Below, piece after piece: positions 1 to 12,570 of a stretch of 64,000 nucleotides of DNA. A model generated the notes under the pieces. That model made no database searches, was not told the origin of the DNA, and saw only the letters and a program-made list of their open reading frames with translations. The translations under genes and the position numbers were made by a program. How positions within the stretch are numbered: position 1 is the stretch's first letter; every line of letters starts with the position of its first letter. This DNA is from Colletes latitarsis. Lineage: Eukaryota > Arthropoda > Insecta > Hymenoptera > Colletidae. Location: NCBI RefSeq assembly GCF_051014445.1, contig NC_135147.1, positions 25,510,479 to 25,574,478 of the forward strand, read 5' to 3'.

Positions 1-449
1 TTTTCGTAATCACGAATGTCGTTCCCAATGTACTTCATATAAAAATAAACTCGATTGGTAAAGAACGTGTCAAGATAATGCTTAAATACAATTAGATCCA
101 AGATGGTAACGATTAACCTTTCGACTGGGGCGAGCTGGCTCATCGAAACCTGCATTTTTCGTAATCACGAATGTCGTTTCCAATGTACTTCATATAAAAA
201 TAAACTCGATTGGTAAAGAACGTGTCAAGATAATGCTTAAATACAATTAGATCCAAGATGGTAACGATTAACCTTTCGACTGGGGCGAGCTGGCTCATCG
301 AAACCTGCATTTCTCGCGATGAATTAATAAAAATAGCAGTTTTCGTAATCACGAATGTCGTTCCCAATGTACTCCATATAAAAATAAACTCGGTTGTAAA
401 AGAACAAGCCAAGATAATACCTAAATACAAGTGGATCCAAGATGGTAAC
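1..449 (+). repeat. 155-bp tandem repeat, about 2.7 copies, cut by the window edge
   Basis: Copies begin at 1, 156 and about 340 with TTTTCGTAATCACGAATGTC. The first two are nearly identical with a 155-bp period. The second interval is 184 bp because about 29 bp (TTCTCGCGATGAATTAATAA and a few more bases) is inserted before the third copy. The third copy is more diverged and stops near 449. The array probably continues left of the window. A 72-residue open frame across the second and third copies is a by-product of the repeat and shows no recognisable domain. Confidence 0.93.
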
Positions 450-2390
450 TTTCCTGAAACGCGCAGAATAAATTAAAGATGTAATTTTCCGAACGTTGGA
501 GGCAAGAGTGGGAGTTTCAGCCCGAGAGTAGCTGAATTCAGAAAAGGAACGAGCAAGCAGGAAAAATGGAACGTCCAGGGTAAATCTGTAAAAGATTTAG
601 CCGGGTTCGGTTCGCGTCCAATAAATTGGCATTGTATCCGCGTAAAATGATGATGGACGCCCCGCGAAAAGAGTTCGGTGTTCTACAGGGTCGTAAAATT
701 CGCCAACGTTTTAATAAATTTCCGGCATTACGCGGAGTATAGGAGGGGGAGGAAGAGTTACGAGTGCGTTTATCGATTACCGAAACTTCGTCTGTACATT
801 CACGGCGGGCGGAGGCCCAGGCTCGCATATAAAATAGGCGATTTATCTTTAGCCCGGTTCTCTAACGAGTTACTCGATCTCGTCTTGCGCTAGACGCGTC
901 GAAACTTTCAACAAACTCGCCGTCGATACTTATTTATCGATTATTTTCTCCCCTATATCTTCTCGATGGAGTTCCCCCTTCGGGGTAGGCAGGCGATAAT
1001 TTAACTATGAAACTGGAAAAATTGATTCTCAGGCCGAGACTTGGAGATTACGGAAATAATTAAATCTTGGTGGGGGGGGAAAAAAATCAGGACAAATATT
1101 TTCGAAACGTTCGAGCCTCTCGTAATAAAGCGAGGGGAACGGAGGGTTGGCATTGTGGGTGGTAACGTCTTTGCGGAATTCGTGTCCTTTTGAAACTGGC
1201 TCAAAGAAGCCGCGCTCCGGATGCCATTCAAGAACGAGGCGTATTAATTTTGTCGCAGTCGTAGCTGCTCGAGAAAAGGGAACGAGATCACTGGCGAGAT
1301 TATTATTATTCGCGAGAGAAAGGAGTCCTCCCCTGTTCGTCGGCCTTTCAGCCGGTAATTTTTATCCTTCGGCGACGGTGTACTCTTCAAAACCGGTCGG
1401 CTGTTTTCGACACCCCCGAAAACTCCATTCACCGTCGCCACGGACAAAAGGGGAGGATTCTTTGGCTCGACGGGCGAGATTGCACGCACACGGACGCGAC
1501 CACGTCGACGCTTGTCTTGCAACGATAACTGAATTCCGTCCTTTGACGAGAGTGCGCTTTTTCGACTCTCGGGCGCCTCTGTTCCCTAGAATTTCCATGA
1601 TAGACACTCAAATTGTCCCAGTTTAAGGAAAAGCAATTTTTAATTCGATATTGACCCCTTCAAGCATAAATATCACGAGCCAGACTCGCGAACAGAAAGT
1701 CGGCCCAAATGTAAACACCACGCGGCAGGCTCGCGGACAGCAAATCACGATCGTAATTGAGGTTTAGTTCCTATCGGTACGCCACAACAGTCGGTCACGA
1801 TTCTTATAACCTCTGTTACAAAACAGTTTAGCATCAGTCTGGTCTGTTTACTGCGCGTTGACGCCTGCCGTTCGAATCGAAGAGCCGTTTGTCCCGAGCT
1901 GTAAGTATAAAACGACGTAAAAATAGACGAGTGGCTGGGAATATGTTAAAGGAGACGAAGCGATTTACCGCGCGCAAGGCTACCAATGGCCCCTGAATGC
2001 TCGCAGGATGAACGGTGGGTCCGTTCGAGGGACAAAGAACCGGGGTGGTCGACGGTTTTCACGCATCGCGTCCCTTCTAGTTCGCGGCGCTGTTTTAATT
2101 TTAGCTTTAATGCCAAGCGCGGCTAATCGGAGAGCAACCGTGACACGCAGCGACCGTCCGGTCGGTCGATCGTCCAATTTGGTTAACGAGAATCCATTCA
2201 TGGAGAGAAAAACGACTGCCGGTGTCCGCGTTGATTGCCAAGATTTATCGCCGGACACGACAAAAATTCTCCAAACCAGAGTTCGAGATACACCGACGCC
2301 TCCCTTCGAGCAATCAAATAATCGCCAAAGGGATTTTAATCCGTTCTACACTTGTAAACACCAGCTATATGAAAAATTTACATTCGGTAT
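450..2390. other. Single-copy non-coding stretch
   Basis: Single-copy DNA with mixed composition: AT-rich near 900-1000 and GC-rich near 1150-1560 and 2000-2180. The longest open frames (159 residues at 1147-1626 and 161 residues at 2008-2493, both plus strand) are overlapped by minus-strand open frames. They are rich in Arg, Ser and Pro, as expected of translated GC-rich non-coding DNA, and match no family I recognise. I see no credible exon, RNA gene or mobile element. Confidence 0.55.
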
Positions 2391-3030
2391 ATTCACAATC
2401 CTGATCCCTAAACAACAGTTGCAAACTGGTGTTTTCATTTTAATTGCACATCTGTTGCTACAATTAGAGGAACAGAGTTGCAAGTATCCCTAACGCTGAT
2501 CGAAAGATAGTGATCTCGTAAAATGAATCAAATTTGATAGATATTCTTTGAATATTCATAATCCTGATCCTTAAACAGCAGCTGCAAACTGGTGTTTTCA
2601 TTTTAATTGCACATCTGTTGCTAGAATTAGAGGAACAGAGTTGCAAGTATGCCTAACGCTGATCGAAAGATAGTGATCTCGTAAAATGAATCAAATTTGA
2701 TAGACATTCTTTGAATATTCATAATCCTGCAGTTGCAAACTGGTATTTCCATTTTAATTCCACAGCTGTTAGAGCTAAACAAACAGAGTTGCAAGTATGC
2801 CTAACGCCGATCGAAAGACAGTGATACTCGTAAAATGAATCGAATAAGATAGACAATCTTTAAATATTGATAATCCTGATTATCCTCAAACAATTGCATC
2901 TGATATTTTCATTTTAAAAGGGAGTTGAGTTCCGTTGCAAGTATCCCTAACGCGTCCCAAAGATGGTACATATCTGTAAAATGAATCGAATTCGATGGAC
3001 AATCTTTGAGCATTCATAATCCTGACTTTC
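2391..3030 (+). repeat. Degenerate 146-163-bp tandem repeat, four copies plus a partial
   Basis: Copies start at 2391, 2554, 2717, 2866 and 3012 with ATTCATAATCCTGA or a close variant, giving steps of 163, 163, 149 and 146 bp. Each full unit contains CAAACTGGTRTTTYCATTTTAAT, split here as CAAACTGGTRTTT then CATTTTAAT, then a GAACAGAGTTGCAAGTAT-like segment, CTAACGC-GATCGAAAGA and CTCGTAAAATGAATC. Identity is highest between copies 1 and 2 and falls to the right, where deletions shorten the unit. No coding sense. Confidence 0.92.
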
Positions 3031-5281
3031 AGTGAAAACAGTGTCTGTAAAATGTATTTCTGTGAGAAATAACGAAGCAGTCCTGAATTTTTGGTGGTCC
3101 GTCGCGTAAGACAAATGTGGCGCAACAACGACGGGGTGGTTTAAAATTTTACAGGCCGTTCCCGGGGCCAAGACTCATGAACATTTCAGGGCGCGTCGAT
3201 AGGGGAAACGGGAATGTCCACGGTCGTTTCGTGCTCGGTTCAAAGTTTGATTCCCCGGCGAGATCAAAGGTCGTCTCAAGATCAACAACGGAGCCATCAT
3301 CCTAGGGCAAACAAACGAACGAGTTTCTGGGACGATTCGATTTCTCCGCTCCGTGACCGTTTCCGTGGGATCGATCGGTTTCTCCGTCGCGTTTATAACG
3401 GCGTGCATTATCCATTAAGACGCGGAATGATTTGTCAATCAACCATCGAAGCCATCGGTGACGCGTAAATCGTGCGACTCGGTGCCGTGTTCTTGGACGC
3501 GAACGCAATTCCGCTGCACGTGCGACTGAAATATTCATCGGGCTCGTTCCCTTGTCCACTTCTGTCCTACCCTTCCTCGTTATTTATCGATCCAGACGTA
3601 CGTCGGGAACCGCGTCGATCCTCCGTAGACGATCGCTAAATTCGAACGATTCCAAAACAATTTTATCTCCCGGAGATATTAAGTATAGACTATAATACCT
3701 ATCTGCCTCCATTAACGCCAAGAGGATTCCGTAAAAGTTTCCCTCCACGATGCTCCGAGTCGAAATTTAAATCTCTTAACCGCGTGGCTTTGCAAACGAT
3801 GGTAATTATTATTTCTGTACTCTCGACCCTCGTTTTCGCGCAAAGTCCCGATCGAGGGGAGGGAAAATATCGCAAACGCTTCTAGACGGAACTGTCGAGA
3901 AATTCGATAAAGGGGGCGGGGGGGTTCAAAGGGCGAAGGAGCACGCCGAGACGTTCGTTTCGACGCGAAACTCGTCCAGCTGAATAATTGAACGGAGGTG
4001 GTCGTAACTCAACGCATTAAATGGTGCCCGAAGCCGCGGCGTGCAGTCGTCCGGCGACTTCCGGTCTCGAAACGACGGAACGAGGAGACGTTTGTCCCGA
4101 AGGCGTCCCGGAACGAAATCGGGCACGATCGGCGTCGCGGTTACGTGAGGTTGCACGAACCCCCCGGGAGGGGGGACGACGCGTCCGCGGATACATAATG
4201 CATACGCGGCCGATATTATTTTTCCGTCAGTAGTATATCACGCGAGGAAATTACAAGACCGCTTCAATAAGTAATAAATAACCTTCGGGAACAAAGTGGA
4301 GGGCGCGGGCGGACCGTTTTCCCCTCTCTTTCCGGCCCGTTCCTTCGCGTTGCTCCTCGTCGTTGCCTCTCTTTCCCTCCCGTATTGTTAGCGCGATGAT
4401 ACATTGGATTCCCCCAACGTTCGCGAGTAGTCCCTTCGGATATACAAGCTCGTTCACCAACACCGCCAAGCGCGAAAACTTGCCCCGGGATACGCCGTTT
4501 CGACCACCACCCCTTCCCCGCAGCTCTCGACACGCTCGAACGCGTTCTCGAATTTTACCCCGGAGGAAAGAGGACCGATTTTTCTTTTCTTACCCGCGCA
4601 GAACCGTCGCCGTTGTCGCACGGTCGTTTCACTCGCCGACGACCATCCTTTCGATGGCTCGCGATCGGTTATTAACCCAAACGGTGGATCATAGATTTTA
4701 TTTTGTGTCAGATTCAAAATCGAAAACCACGATATCGTGTAAAATATTGATTTATCGACCCTTTGTACAATCCTGTGAAAGAGGACAGCAAGTAATTTGA
4801 TCGATTTCTTTCTTCCAGGGTGTTCGAGGCATCGATCGTTCAAACGAGAATAACCAGGCCCAGTGCGCAGCTCTGTAAGTCCAAAAGCTGTTATCATACA
4901 AATTTGAAAATTCCAACGATCGCTCTGATGATCATCGAGAGAAGTCTCGTTTCGTCGCTATCCGCCTAGAAATTTGTTCCCGTTCCGAAACAGTTGCGGC
5001 TAATAATCCGCATTGTTCCGGGCGTCTGTGCGGGAACAAACACGGGAAACGCTCGGCGCGGTCGTCCTCGTTCCGCGATTTGAATCTCGTGAGCGTGATT
5101 TATCGTAAAAACTCGCTACGCCGGCGGGAAACTTTCCTTTTCCTCGCCTTTGTTTTCCACGGTAAGCAACTTGATACGAGCACCGCGGCAGTCTCGAAAC
5201 CGGAGGTGTTGCAGACAGCCAGTTCAATCTCGTCGCTCGCGATGTTCTCGCGGCCCGCGAGGCCGAGGCTGAGGCCGCAGT
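3031..5281. other. Single-copy non-coding stretch with CpG-dense islands
   Basis: Single-copy DNA. Strongly CpG-dense patches occur near 4020-4200 and 4280-4640, separated by AT-rich DNA. Open frames of up to about 147 residues occur on both strands of the same intervals (for example near 4363-4897), which argues against coding. No start context, conserved domain or splice-bounded exon could be supported. Confidence 0.5.
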
Positions 5282-5397
5282 CTACCCCTCTACGCCACCC
5301 TCTTCCTACCTTTCCTCCTTTTTTCTCTTTTTTTTCCTTTTTTTTTATTCCCTCCGTCTCTCCCCCCGCGCCGTTGCTTTCTCCGCCGCGCCTCCGC
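5282..5397 (+). repeat. Polypyrimidine tract
   Basis: Almost all C and T on the plus strand for more than 100 bases, including T8-T9 runs near 5330-5345 and CTCC repeats. Such tracts can adopt triplex DNA. Open frames through it (Lys/Glu-rich on minus, Phe/Ser/Pro-rich on plus) are compositional artefacts. Confidence 0.85.
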
Positions 5398-5984
5398 CTT
5401 TTCAAAACTTTTCTACTCGACATCCCCGAAACTTTCAAATCACTCCCTCGTTTCCCCAGGAGCTTTTTAAAAATTCATCCGCTCGCCGGGGGGGCGGGAT
5501 CGGGGGCTCTCGCGACCTCCGGCAAAAACCCACGGAGCCGGGCGGAACGCTTAATTTGTAATTGAAATGCCAAGGAATCGCCAAGGAGTCCCGAGGATCC
5601 CGATGGAACGGAACCATCCCCACCACGGAACGAATTAATATTTCTGCGAAAGTAAAAAAGGAGGGACGAGGAAGCCCGCGGGCCGCTTAATGAATTCCAC
5701 GGGCAACGCAACCCGTTCCCCAACCGATAGCGTTCGAGTGCTATCGATTCGATTCATTATCAAGGTTTAATTGCGCCATAAGAGAGGGTAGCGCGAAAAT
5801 TATAGCCGCTGTTATTAACCTCTCTTAGTAGCCGTTTATAATTTCAATTGGACCACCGCGCTACAGCCTCGACGATATTAACGCCTACCTGTTATTCCTC
5901 TTTACGAGCCACTCGTAGATATTCATTGATACCAATCCGCGTGATACAAGCTTCTTTTACAACAATATTCGTTGTCAACGACTT
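5398..5984. other. Single-copy non-coding stretch
   Basis: GC-rich at first (5480-5560, a G run at 5485-5495), then AT-rich. A small inverted repeat, CGATAGC / GCTATCG with an 8-base loop, lies at 5725-5746. Nothing else supportable. Confidence 0.5.
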
Positions 5985-7535
5985 CTATGTTCAACGTTCA
6001 TTTATTATAATCGATCCTACAAATGACACTTCGGATAATTGCAATTTTCTTAGCTATACAAAAGTGTAGAATAGAATTTTATCGTACGGGGCTCCGTTTT
6101 CGAGAAAATCGGCTCCAAACATCTTTGCAAGTAGTAATAGTAAATGATTGGTCGGACCTGACGGACGAATAACACTCCACTCCACTCGAGAAATTTTTTA
6201 ATTTAAATATCTCGAAAAGGAAGCAATTTTATACCTTTTATTTAACAATATCGAAGAATATTCCCAGTACTCGTTCGATTCTACCACGGCCACCTTTGTC
6301 GCGCCACTTCTTCATTCAACGTTTATTTAATATTATAATCAATCCTACAAATGACACTTCGGATAATTGCAATTTTCTTAGCTGTACAAAAGTGTAGAAT
6401 AGAATTTTATCGTACGGGGCTCCGTTTTCGAGAAAATCCACTACAAATATTTTTGCAAGTAGCAGCAGTAAATGCTTTGTCGAACCAATCACACTCGATT
6501 CCACTGGAGAAATTTTTTAATTTAAATACCTCGAAAAGCAAGCAATTTTATTCCTTTTATTTAACAATATCGAAGAATATTCCCAGTACTCGTTCGATTC
6601 TACCACGGCCACCTTTGTCGCGCCACTTCTTCGTTCGACGTTTATTTAATGTTATAATAAATCCTACAAATGACACTTCGGATAATTGCAATTTTCTTAG
6701 CTGTACAAAAGTGTAGAATAGAATTTTATCGTACGGGGCTCCGTTTTCGAGAAAATCCACTATAAACATCTTTGCAAGTAGTAGCAGTAAATGCTTTGTC
6801 GAACCAATCACACTCGATTCCACTGGAGAAATTTTTTAATTTAAATATCTCGAAATGAAAGCAATTTTATTCCTTTTATTTAACAATATCGAAGAATATT
6901 CCCAGTACTTGTTCGATTCTACCACGGCCACCTTTGTCGCGCCACTTCTTCGTTCAACGTTTATTTAATATTATAATCAATCCTACAAATGACACTTCGG
7001 ATAATTGCAATTTTCTTAGCTGTACAAAAGTGTAGAATAGAATTTTATCGTACGGGGCTCCGTTTTCGAGAAAATCCACTACAAACATCTTTGCAAGTAG
7101 TAACAGTAAATGCTTTGTCGAACCAATCACACTCGATTCCATTGGAGAAATTTTTTAATTTAAATACCTCGAAAAGCAAGCAATTTTATACCTTTTATTT
7201 AACAATATCGAAGAATATTCCCAGTACTCGTTCGATTCTACCACGGCCACCTTAGTCGCGCCACTTCTTCGTTCGACGTTTATTTAATATTATAATCAAT
7301 CCTACAAATGACACTTTGGATAATTGCAATTTTCTTAGCTATACAAAAGTGTAGAATAGAATTTTATCGTACGGGGCTCCGTTTTCGAGAAAATCCACTA
7401 CAAACATCTTTGCAAGTAGTAACAGTAAATGCTTTGTCGAACCAATCACACTCGATTCCACTGGAGAAATTTTTTAATTTAAATATCTCGAAAAGGAAGC
7501 AATTTTATTCCTTTTATTTACCAATATTCGAACAA
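5985..7535 (+). repeat. 319-bp satellite, five tandem copies
   Basis: The anchor ATCCTACAAATGACACTT recurs at 6014, 6342, 6661, 6980 and 7299, giving steps of 328, 319, 319 and 319 bp. Copy 1 is the most diverged and carries extra bases around 6150-6180; copies 2-4 are nearly identical; copy 5 decays after about 7520. Each unit contains GGGGCTCCGTTTTCGAGAAA and, about 100 bp later, TTTAAATA-CTCGAAA, which is roughly its reverse complement, so each unit holds an internal inverted pair. That layout resembles the family-B MITEs at 35-41 kb. Short minus-strand frames recur once per copy and are repeat artefacts. Confidence 0.96.
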
Positions 7536-10099
7536 TAATACCGAAGAGTATTAGTACTCGTACATAAAACTTTTCGTCGCACAAAAGGGATCAATCGTTT
7601 CGCCAATCTAGCCGCTTTCCAACAAACTGTTCCGTCCTCTTCGAGCACCTCGTTCGATTTTTCACTTCTCGCCTCGCCACTTTCGAGCCTAGATCCCCGG
7701 ACTGGTGCGTGCGGAGGTTCGATTCGATTTTTCCCGACGCTTGATTTTCATTTCACAGGAAACTCGAGGTTCGAAATTTATCGCGTTCTGCCCCCCCACC
7801 ACCACCGCCTCCGCGAGTCTACTCGTCCCGGGTCGCGTAATGTTTGACGTCGAATTGCGACCGTTACAGGGAAATAAAGTAGCACGATAATTGCACGAAA
7901 AAATACGACGTAAATCCCGCGCAACGGGTTTATGTGCATAATCTATTTGCAATGTAAAGCGAGCCGTTTCGTTTGCCGGGGGCAATGAAGCACGGCGGCG
8001 CGAAAACACTGTTACGTTTCTCCGTTGTCATCGATCGCGCGACGAATACGTTTTATTTCGTTTGCGGAATTACACCCTCTATAAACTTCTTCGGATCGTG
8101 TAACAGGCGGTGGCAAACGGTGGCGTATTTATAGGGGGATCGTAACGCGATCTTCCCATTCGCGATTAAATCGGCGAAGCCTGTTCGAGTCCTAAGGATA
8201 CGCTAATTATATCGGATCGCGTAAATTTTCTGCAGCAACAAAATAGCTACACTGTTCTCAAAGCGTTTGCCCCAGATTCAGCTACTTGTATGTAACGTAG
8301 AAATTTTGGTACGCCACTCTGCAACGTCGTTGCACCGTTTCGGTGTATACTAATGGGATATTCCAGTTTACGTGAATAAATAAATATCGCGATCTCGTAA
8401 ATATTCCGCACCGTTAGGATCCTAGATCGACGACCATTATTTATGAACGCTTTCGAAATTTCATCTGCGCTCGGTGAACTCGTGACTGAGGACTTTTACT
8501 CGACGTGGTTTTTAATAATAAATTGACCCGTGCACCGCGGATCGGGAGAATGTCTATCGAAATTAAGTGCAGTCCACGTCGCAGAATAATTGGCGGATTT
8601 TTATACAGTGGCAATGGAAACGAGTGAATATTAAAATACATTTATAGATATCGTCTGTTTTTTAAATTGAAAATATTTTGAGCCGTTTTTTAGTTATGGC
8701 GGAACAGATATCGGATCGGGCGAGCAAACAAGAATTCTGAAAATACGTTTTTTGGCTTCGGTATCGTTAACCAAACCCAAAAATATTAAAAATTCGACGG
8801 GTAAACGCGATTGCAAACTCACCACTTTTACAGATTCGTTTATAAAAATTCTTGTTTTACGGTAAATTGATTCAGCGATATTGAAATAACAGTCTTTCCC
8901 CTACCATCTAAATTTCTCTGTGCAAAGTTTCTCTATTAATTTCTAAAGATTCAAGGTTCCCAGAATACTTCTCGTACGTCAGAACTTCGAATGGCCCGCA
9001 CGGTTCGAAGTTGGAGCAAATTTTACACGACGAAAAAAAAAAAGAAAGAAGTTCGAACACGCTCGTAGCGAATTAACTTTCGTTTATGTTCCATTCATAA
9101 ATTCATTCCTACACGAAAATCCATTAATGGATTTTTTTATACCCGAACGAAACCGCGAACGGTGGAACTAGTTTACGAATGAATTTTAAATTTCTATTCA
9201 TTATTCGTGAATACAATTTGACCGAGTTCGGCCTAGTTCGGAACTTCAAACAAAAATTTGACGAAATTCGAGATTTTCTTTCGGCTGGGGGAGGGGTGAT
9301 CGTCGTATAAACTTAAAAGTTGACGTTTCTCTCGTGTATTAATCTTTCGAATCTCGCGTTTCCCATTTTTCTGCTTTCCAACGTTTCGCTGAGCTTTGAA
9401 TTCCCCTTCTTTTCCGGCGAGTGCGTGACCGAATTAATTCGCGCGGAGTCGTTAAGTGGCTAATTATGATTCTTCACGGAAACGCTCCGTATCGCGCGCC
9501 GTTTTGCGAAACATCGGAGCAAAGTGTTCGAAAGAATACGTATATACGCAGCGTTATTTCGCGCAAGCGGCGAGCAATCAGCCGAAACCGGATGATTCGT
9601 CTTAGGCACTTGTCCCCGTTACGAATCGTCCTGAAACCGTCCACGGAACGAATTAATGCAGCACCGTGCTCGTAAACCAACTCGAAACGACTGACCGGAC
9701 CGGCCGACCGAGCTGAATATGAAGCTCGTTCCTGTTTCATTCCAGAATTTCATTGTACCGGTGGCATTTGCTACTGTGGACAGACGATGTTCCACGAAAC
9801 CGTCTATGAATTCATGTACATCCTGTACCAATCTTGCAACGACTGTGCAAACTTCCCCCGAGTCGACGATCCACCTCCGATTTTTAAGCTTTCAAAGTTT
9901 CCATCGAAAGAGAAATATTTTATTGTCGATCCTTTACCCGGAATAAACGAAATCTGATAGGTAGAGTTCCCCTACTGGACAAGGTATTTTTTAAATCATT
10001 AAACAAATATTTCATGCCCTCTATACTGCTTTCTTTAGTATTTAACAATACTGGAAATCAATATAAAGCAACGAAACATATAGAATTATTGTAATAGCT
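7536..10099. other. Single-copy, mostly AT-rich non-coding stretch
   Basis: A GC-richer patch at 7690-8030 is followed by AT-rich DNA. No frame exceeds about 106 residues and none resembles a known family. The only structured feature I see is the perfect palindrome at 9116-9135. Confidence 0.5.
9116..9135. repeat. Perfect 20-bp palindrome
   Basis: AAAATCCATTAATGGATTTT equals its own reverse complement over all 20 bases, with ATTAAT at the centre. It could be a dimeric homeodomain-type site or a small cruciform, or it could be chance in AT-rich DNA. Confidence 0.6.
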
Positions 10100-10117
10100 C
10101 ACTGGAAACTTTCAGAA

Positions 10118-10425
10118 ATCAAATTTTGCTGATCCCTTATTTCTTTGTGTGGAATATTTGTCATAATCAATGTCTGAGAACATATTCCTATCCTGAGGGT
10201 AAATTCCAGTACATTTGAAGTCAGTAATTGTAGTTGTACTCGGATTATATCAACGATGGAATCCTGGAAATTGAAAATTGAGACGGTCAGTACATTCATA
10301 GGGGGTGTCATTCTAGTCTCGAATTTCACAATGAAAATATTGCTCAGTAATTTTGCTGATTCCTTATCTCTTCGCGTGGAATATTTGTCAGTACATTTGA
10401 AACCATTAGTACGAACATGAATAAG
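10118..10425 (+). repeat. Dispersed repeat with internal duplication (copy 1)
   Basis: TTTTGCTGAT-CCTTAT-TCTT and GTGGAATATTTGTCA appear twice, at 10123-10165 and 10350-10392, with GTACATTTGAA following each in part. Between them, at 10258-10325, lies a segment (ACATTCATAGGGGGTGTCAT) that has a diverged relative at 12262-12328. The block looks like a decayed interspersed element. No ends or coding capacity can be defined. Confidence 0.7.
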
Positions 10426-12261
10426 CAAAATTTAGATTTGTAGTGTCCAGAACCAGGGGACAGCAAATAGAAAGAAGTTTCATAAAAATCGGTGCACTAT
10501 ATGCACGAAATACGAAGGTAATTAAAAAAGTATTTACCAGAGATACAACAATACATTAGCTTCTAATTAGACACACCAATCGACTGACGTTTTTAGCCGT
10601 GCACCACACGGCGAAATTTGATCATTGTTTATTCTATTTAAATAACGATCGCGTAGGGTCTCATCGCTACGGTTTCTGTTATTCTTTTAATATCGATGGG
10701 ATCGTTATTTCGGCTCGTAATAATCCCAATCTGCGACGCCACTCGATTTACGAGTTAGAAATTTGCCGTATAACTAAAATAAACGTACGTTGTATTTTTA
10801 GAATAAAGTAACGCTCTGTATTGAATTAAATATTGATGGAACATCGTCGAAATAGTGGGCGAGATTTACGAGCTCGTGAAATTCCACGGTCGACGAAACG
10901 GGGCCGCACTTGGCTCTATTCGCAGGAGGAATTCGCGCGTAGTGGCGTCTCGTACGTACGTTTTCGCGTAACGAGGGGACCTCGCGTGGACAATTTTTCA
11001 TATAAATTACGGCTTTGATAGGGCCGAGGTTGCGAGATCGTAAAATCCCCGGGTACAACGTTGTACGCGAGCTGCCCACCGTGCGATCGAATTAACGAGT
11101 TAATCCCTTCGATGGCGGCGCGCCGTTTGCCGCGGGTACGATCGTTTATTGAAAATTCCGGGCTCGTTTTAATTTCGTTCGATTCGAATCGCTACGGTCC
11201 GACTCCGCCGCGTCGCTGAAATATCGTCGACTTCGGTCCAACCTTTTTCGGCGTCATTATTAGATTTAGTTTATTTTTATCTTCCGGCGGCGGAACGCTC
11301 GATTCGAATTCGATATACCTCCGGTGTTTTACGATCGTTGATATCGCCGTACACGAGCAAAGATCGACGCGTCTCTTTTCTAATTCCGTTAACGAAGATA
11401 TCCGCGGTGCAATTTTAACTCGAGACACGGCTTAAACGAGCGTTTTATACGCCCGGGAATGTTCGCGACAACATTAACATAATTCCCAGTTTAACTACGC
11501 GTGGAAAGTTACGGTGTATGTGCTCTTTAAAAATCCTCGAGCTCCAATTAGCAATGCTCGAGATCGAGCCACTTTTGCTCTTCCGAAAGTTTCTCCCCCC
11601 TCTTCGTCGGGGGGAAGAAAAATAATAGAGACAGCCAACCCTCGTGAATTTATTTTTACGTAACACTCTGAGTTCACGTATGATCGTTGACGGTGAATTT
11701 TCCGAATGTTCTGATAAACTTTTACCCATAGATTGTCTTCCGTCGAGTCGTAGGAGTAAAAATTCCGGTATCTGCGTTCTAAATAAAGTTTCCGTTCCAG
11801 CCGGTTCGCCGTTGGACCGTAGATCGGTTTTCATCTAATCCGGGATCTGTTTCAGCGCGGCGATATCCCGTTGTATCGCGAGATCCGTGAAATCTGGGAT
11901 ACGTTAGGGTGGAAACCGTGTGTGGAGAGGTACGCGACGGGCTTGACAGTGGTAAAGCCCGCGTTTAGTCGAAGCACGAGAGCCCACGAGCACGCACCAG
12001 GGACGATCGGTGAATGGCCGAAGAGTCAAGGCCCGGCTTAAACGGAGAATGGATCGCGCGCGTCTATATCGGCGATAGCCCGCTCCCGGATTCCGGTGTC
12101 CTTTGGTTCCGGCTTAATGGCGCCTGCAACGGAGTTTAATCGCGGATTAAACACGATCGAGCGACGTTCCGATGCGATTAGAAAAAGTCAGCCGTCTTGT
12201 CGCCCCGCGTTTTTGAAACCCCGTCGCTACGCCATTTTTACTCAGATTACATCGACCGTGG
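10426..12261. other. Single-copy non-coding stretch
   Basis: Moderately CpG-rich around 10830-11140 and 11850-12110. Open frames are at most 129 residues, overlap on both strands and lack recognisable motifs. No RNA gene or element ends seen. Confidence 0.5.
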
Positions 12262-12328
12262 TACACTGGAAACTCGAAATTGGCACAGTCAATGCATTCG
12301 TAGGTGGTCATTTTAGTCTAGAATTTCT
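12262..12328 (+). repeat. Dispersed repeat (copy 2, partial)
   Basis: CTGGAAACTCGAAATTGGCA, then AATGCATTCGTAGGTGGTCA and TTTTAGTCTAGAATTTC, parallels 10262-10325 (CTGGAAATTGAAAATTGAGA, ACATTCATAGGGGGTGTCAT, TCTAGTCTCGAATTTC). The two lie 2 kb apart in the same orientation. Family unknown. Confidence 0.65.
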
Positions 12329-12570
12329 CTCGATCTTTTTGGGGGATTTTTCCCAAGAACTGTTACAAGCTTCTCAATTTCGATATTTTACGTACACGTT
12401 TGTTTTATTGAATTACATATTGCACTAACACTGGAGCTATCAGAACAGTCAAAATGATCTATTAGTAATTTTGAGATAAAACTTGTACAAAACTTACACG
12501 GTTTAATTTTTCTCTTGGATGGCCACGTGTAGAATCATTTTTAACACTTTGACTGTCACGTTATCCATAC

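Noticed and set aside
1147..1626. 159-residue plus-strand frame
   Set aside because: Three minus-strand frames overlap it, it is low in hydrophobic structure, and no family is recognised.
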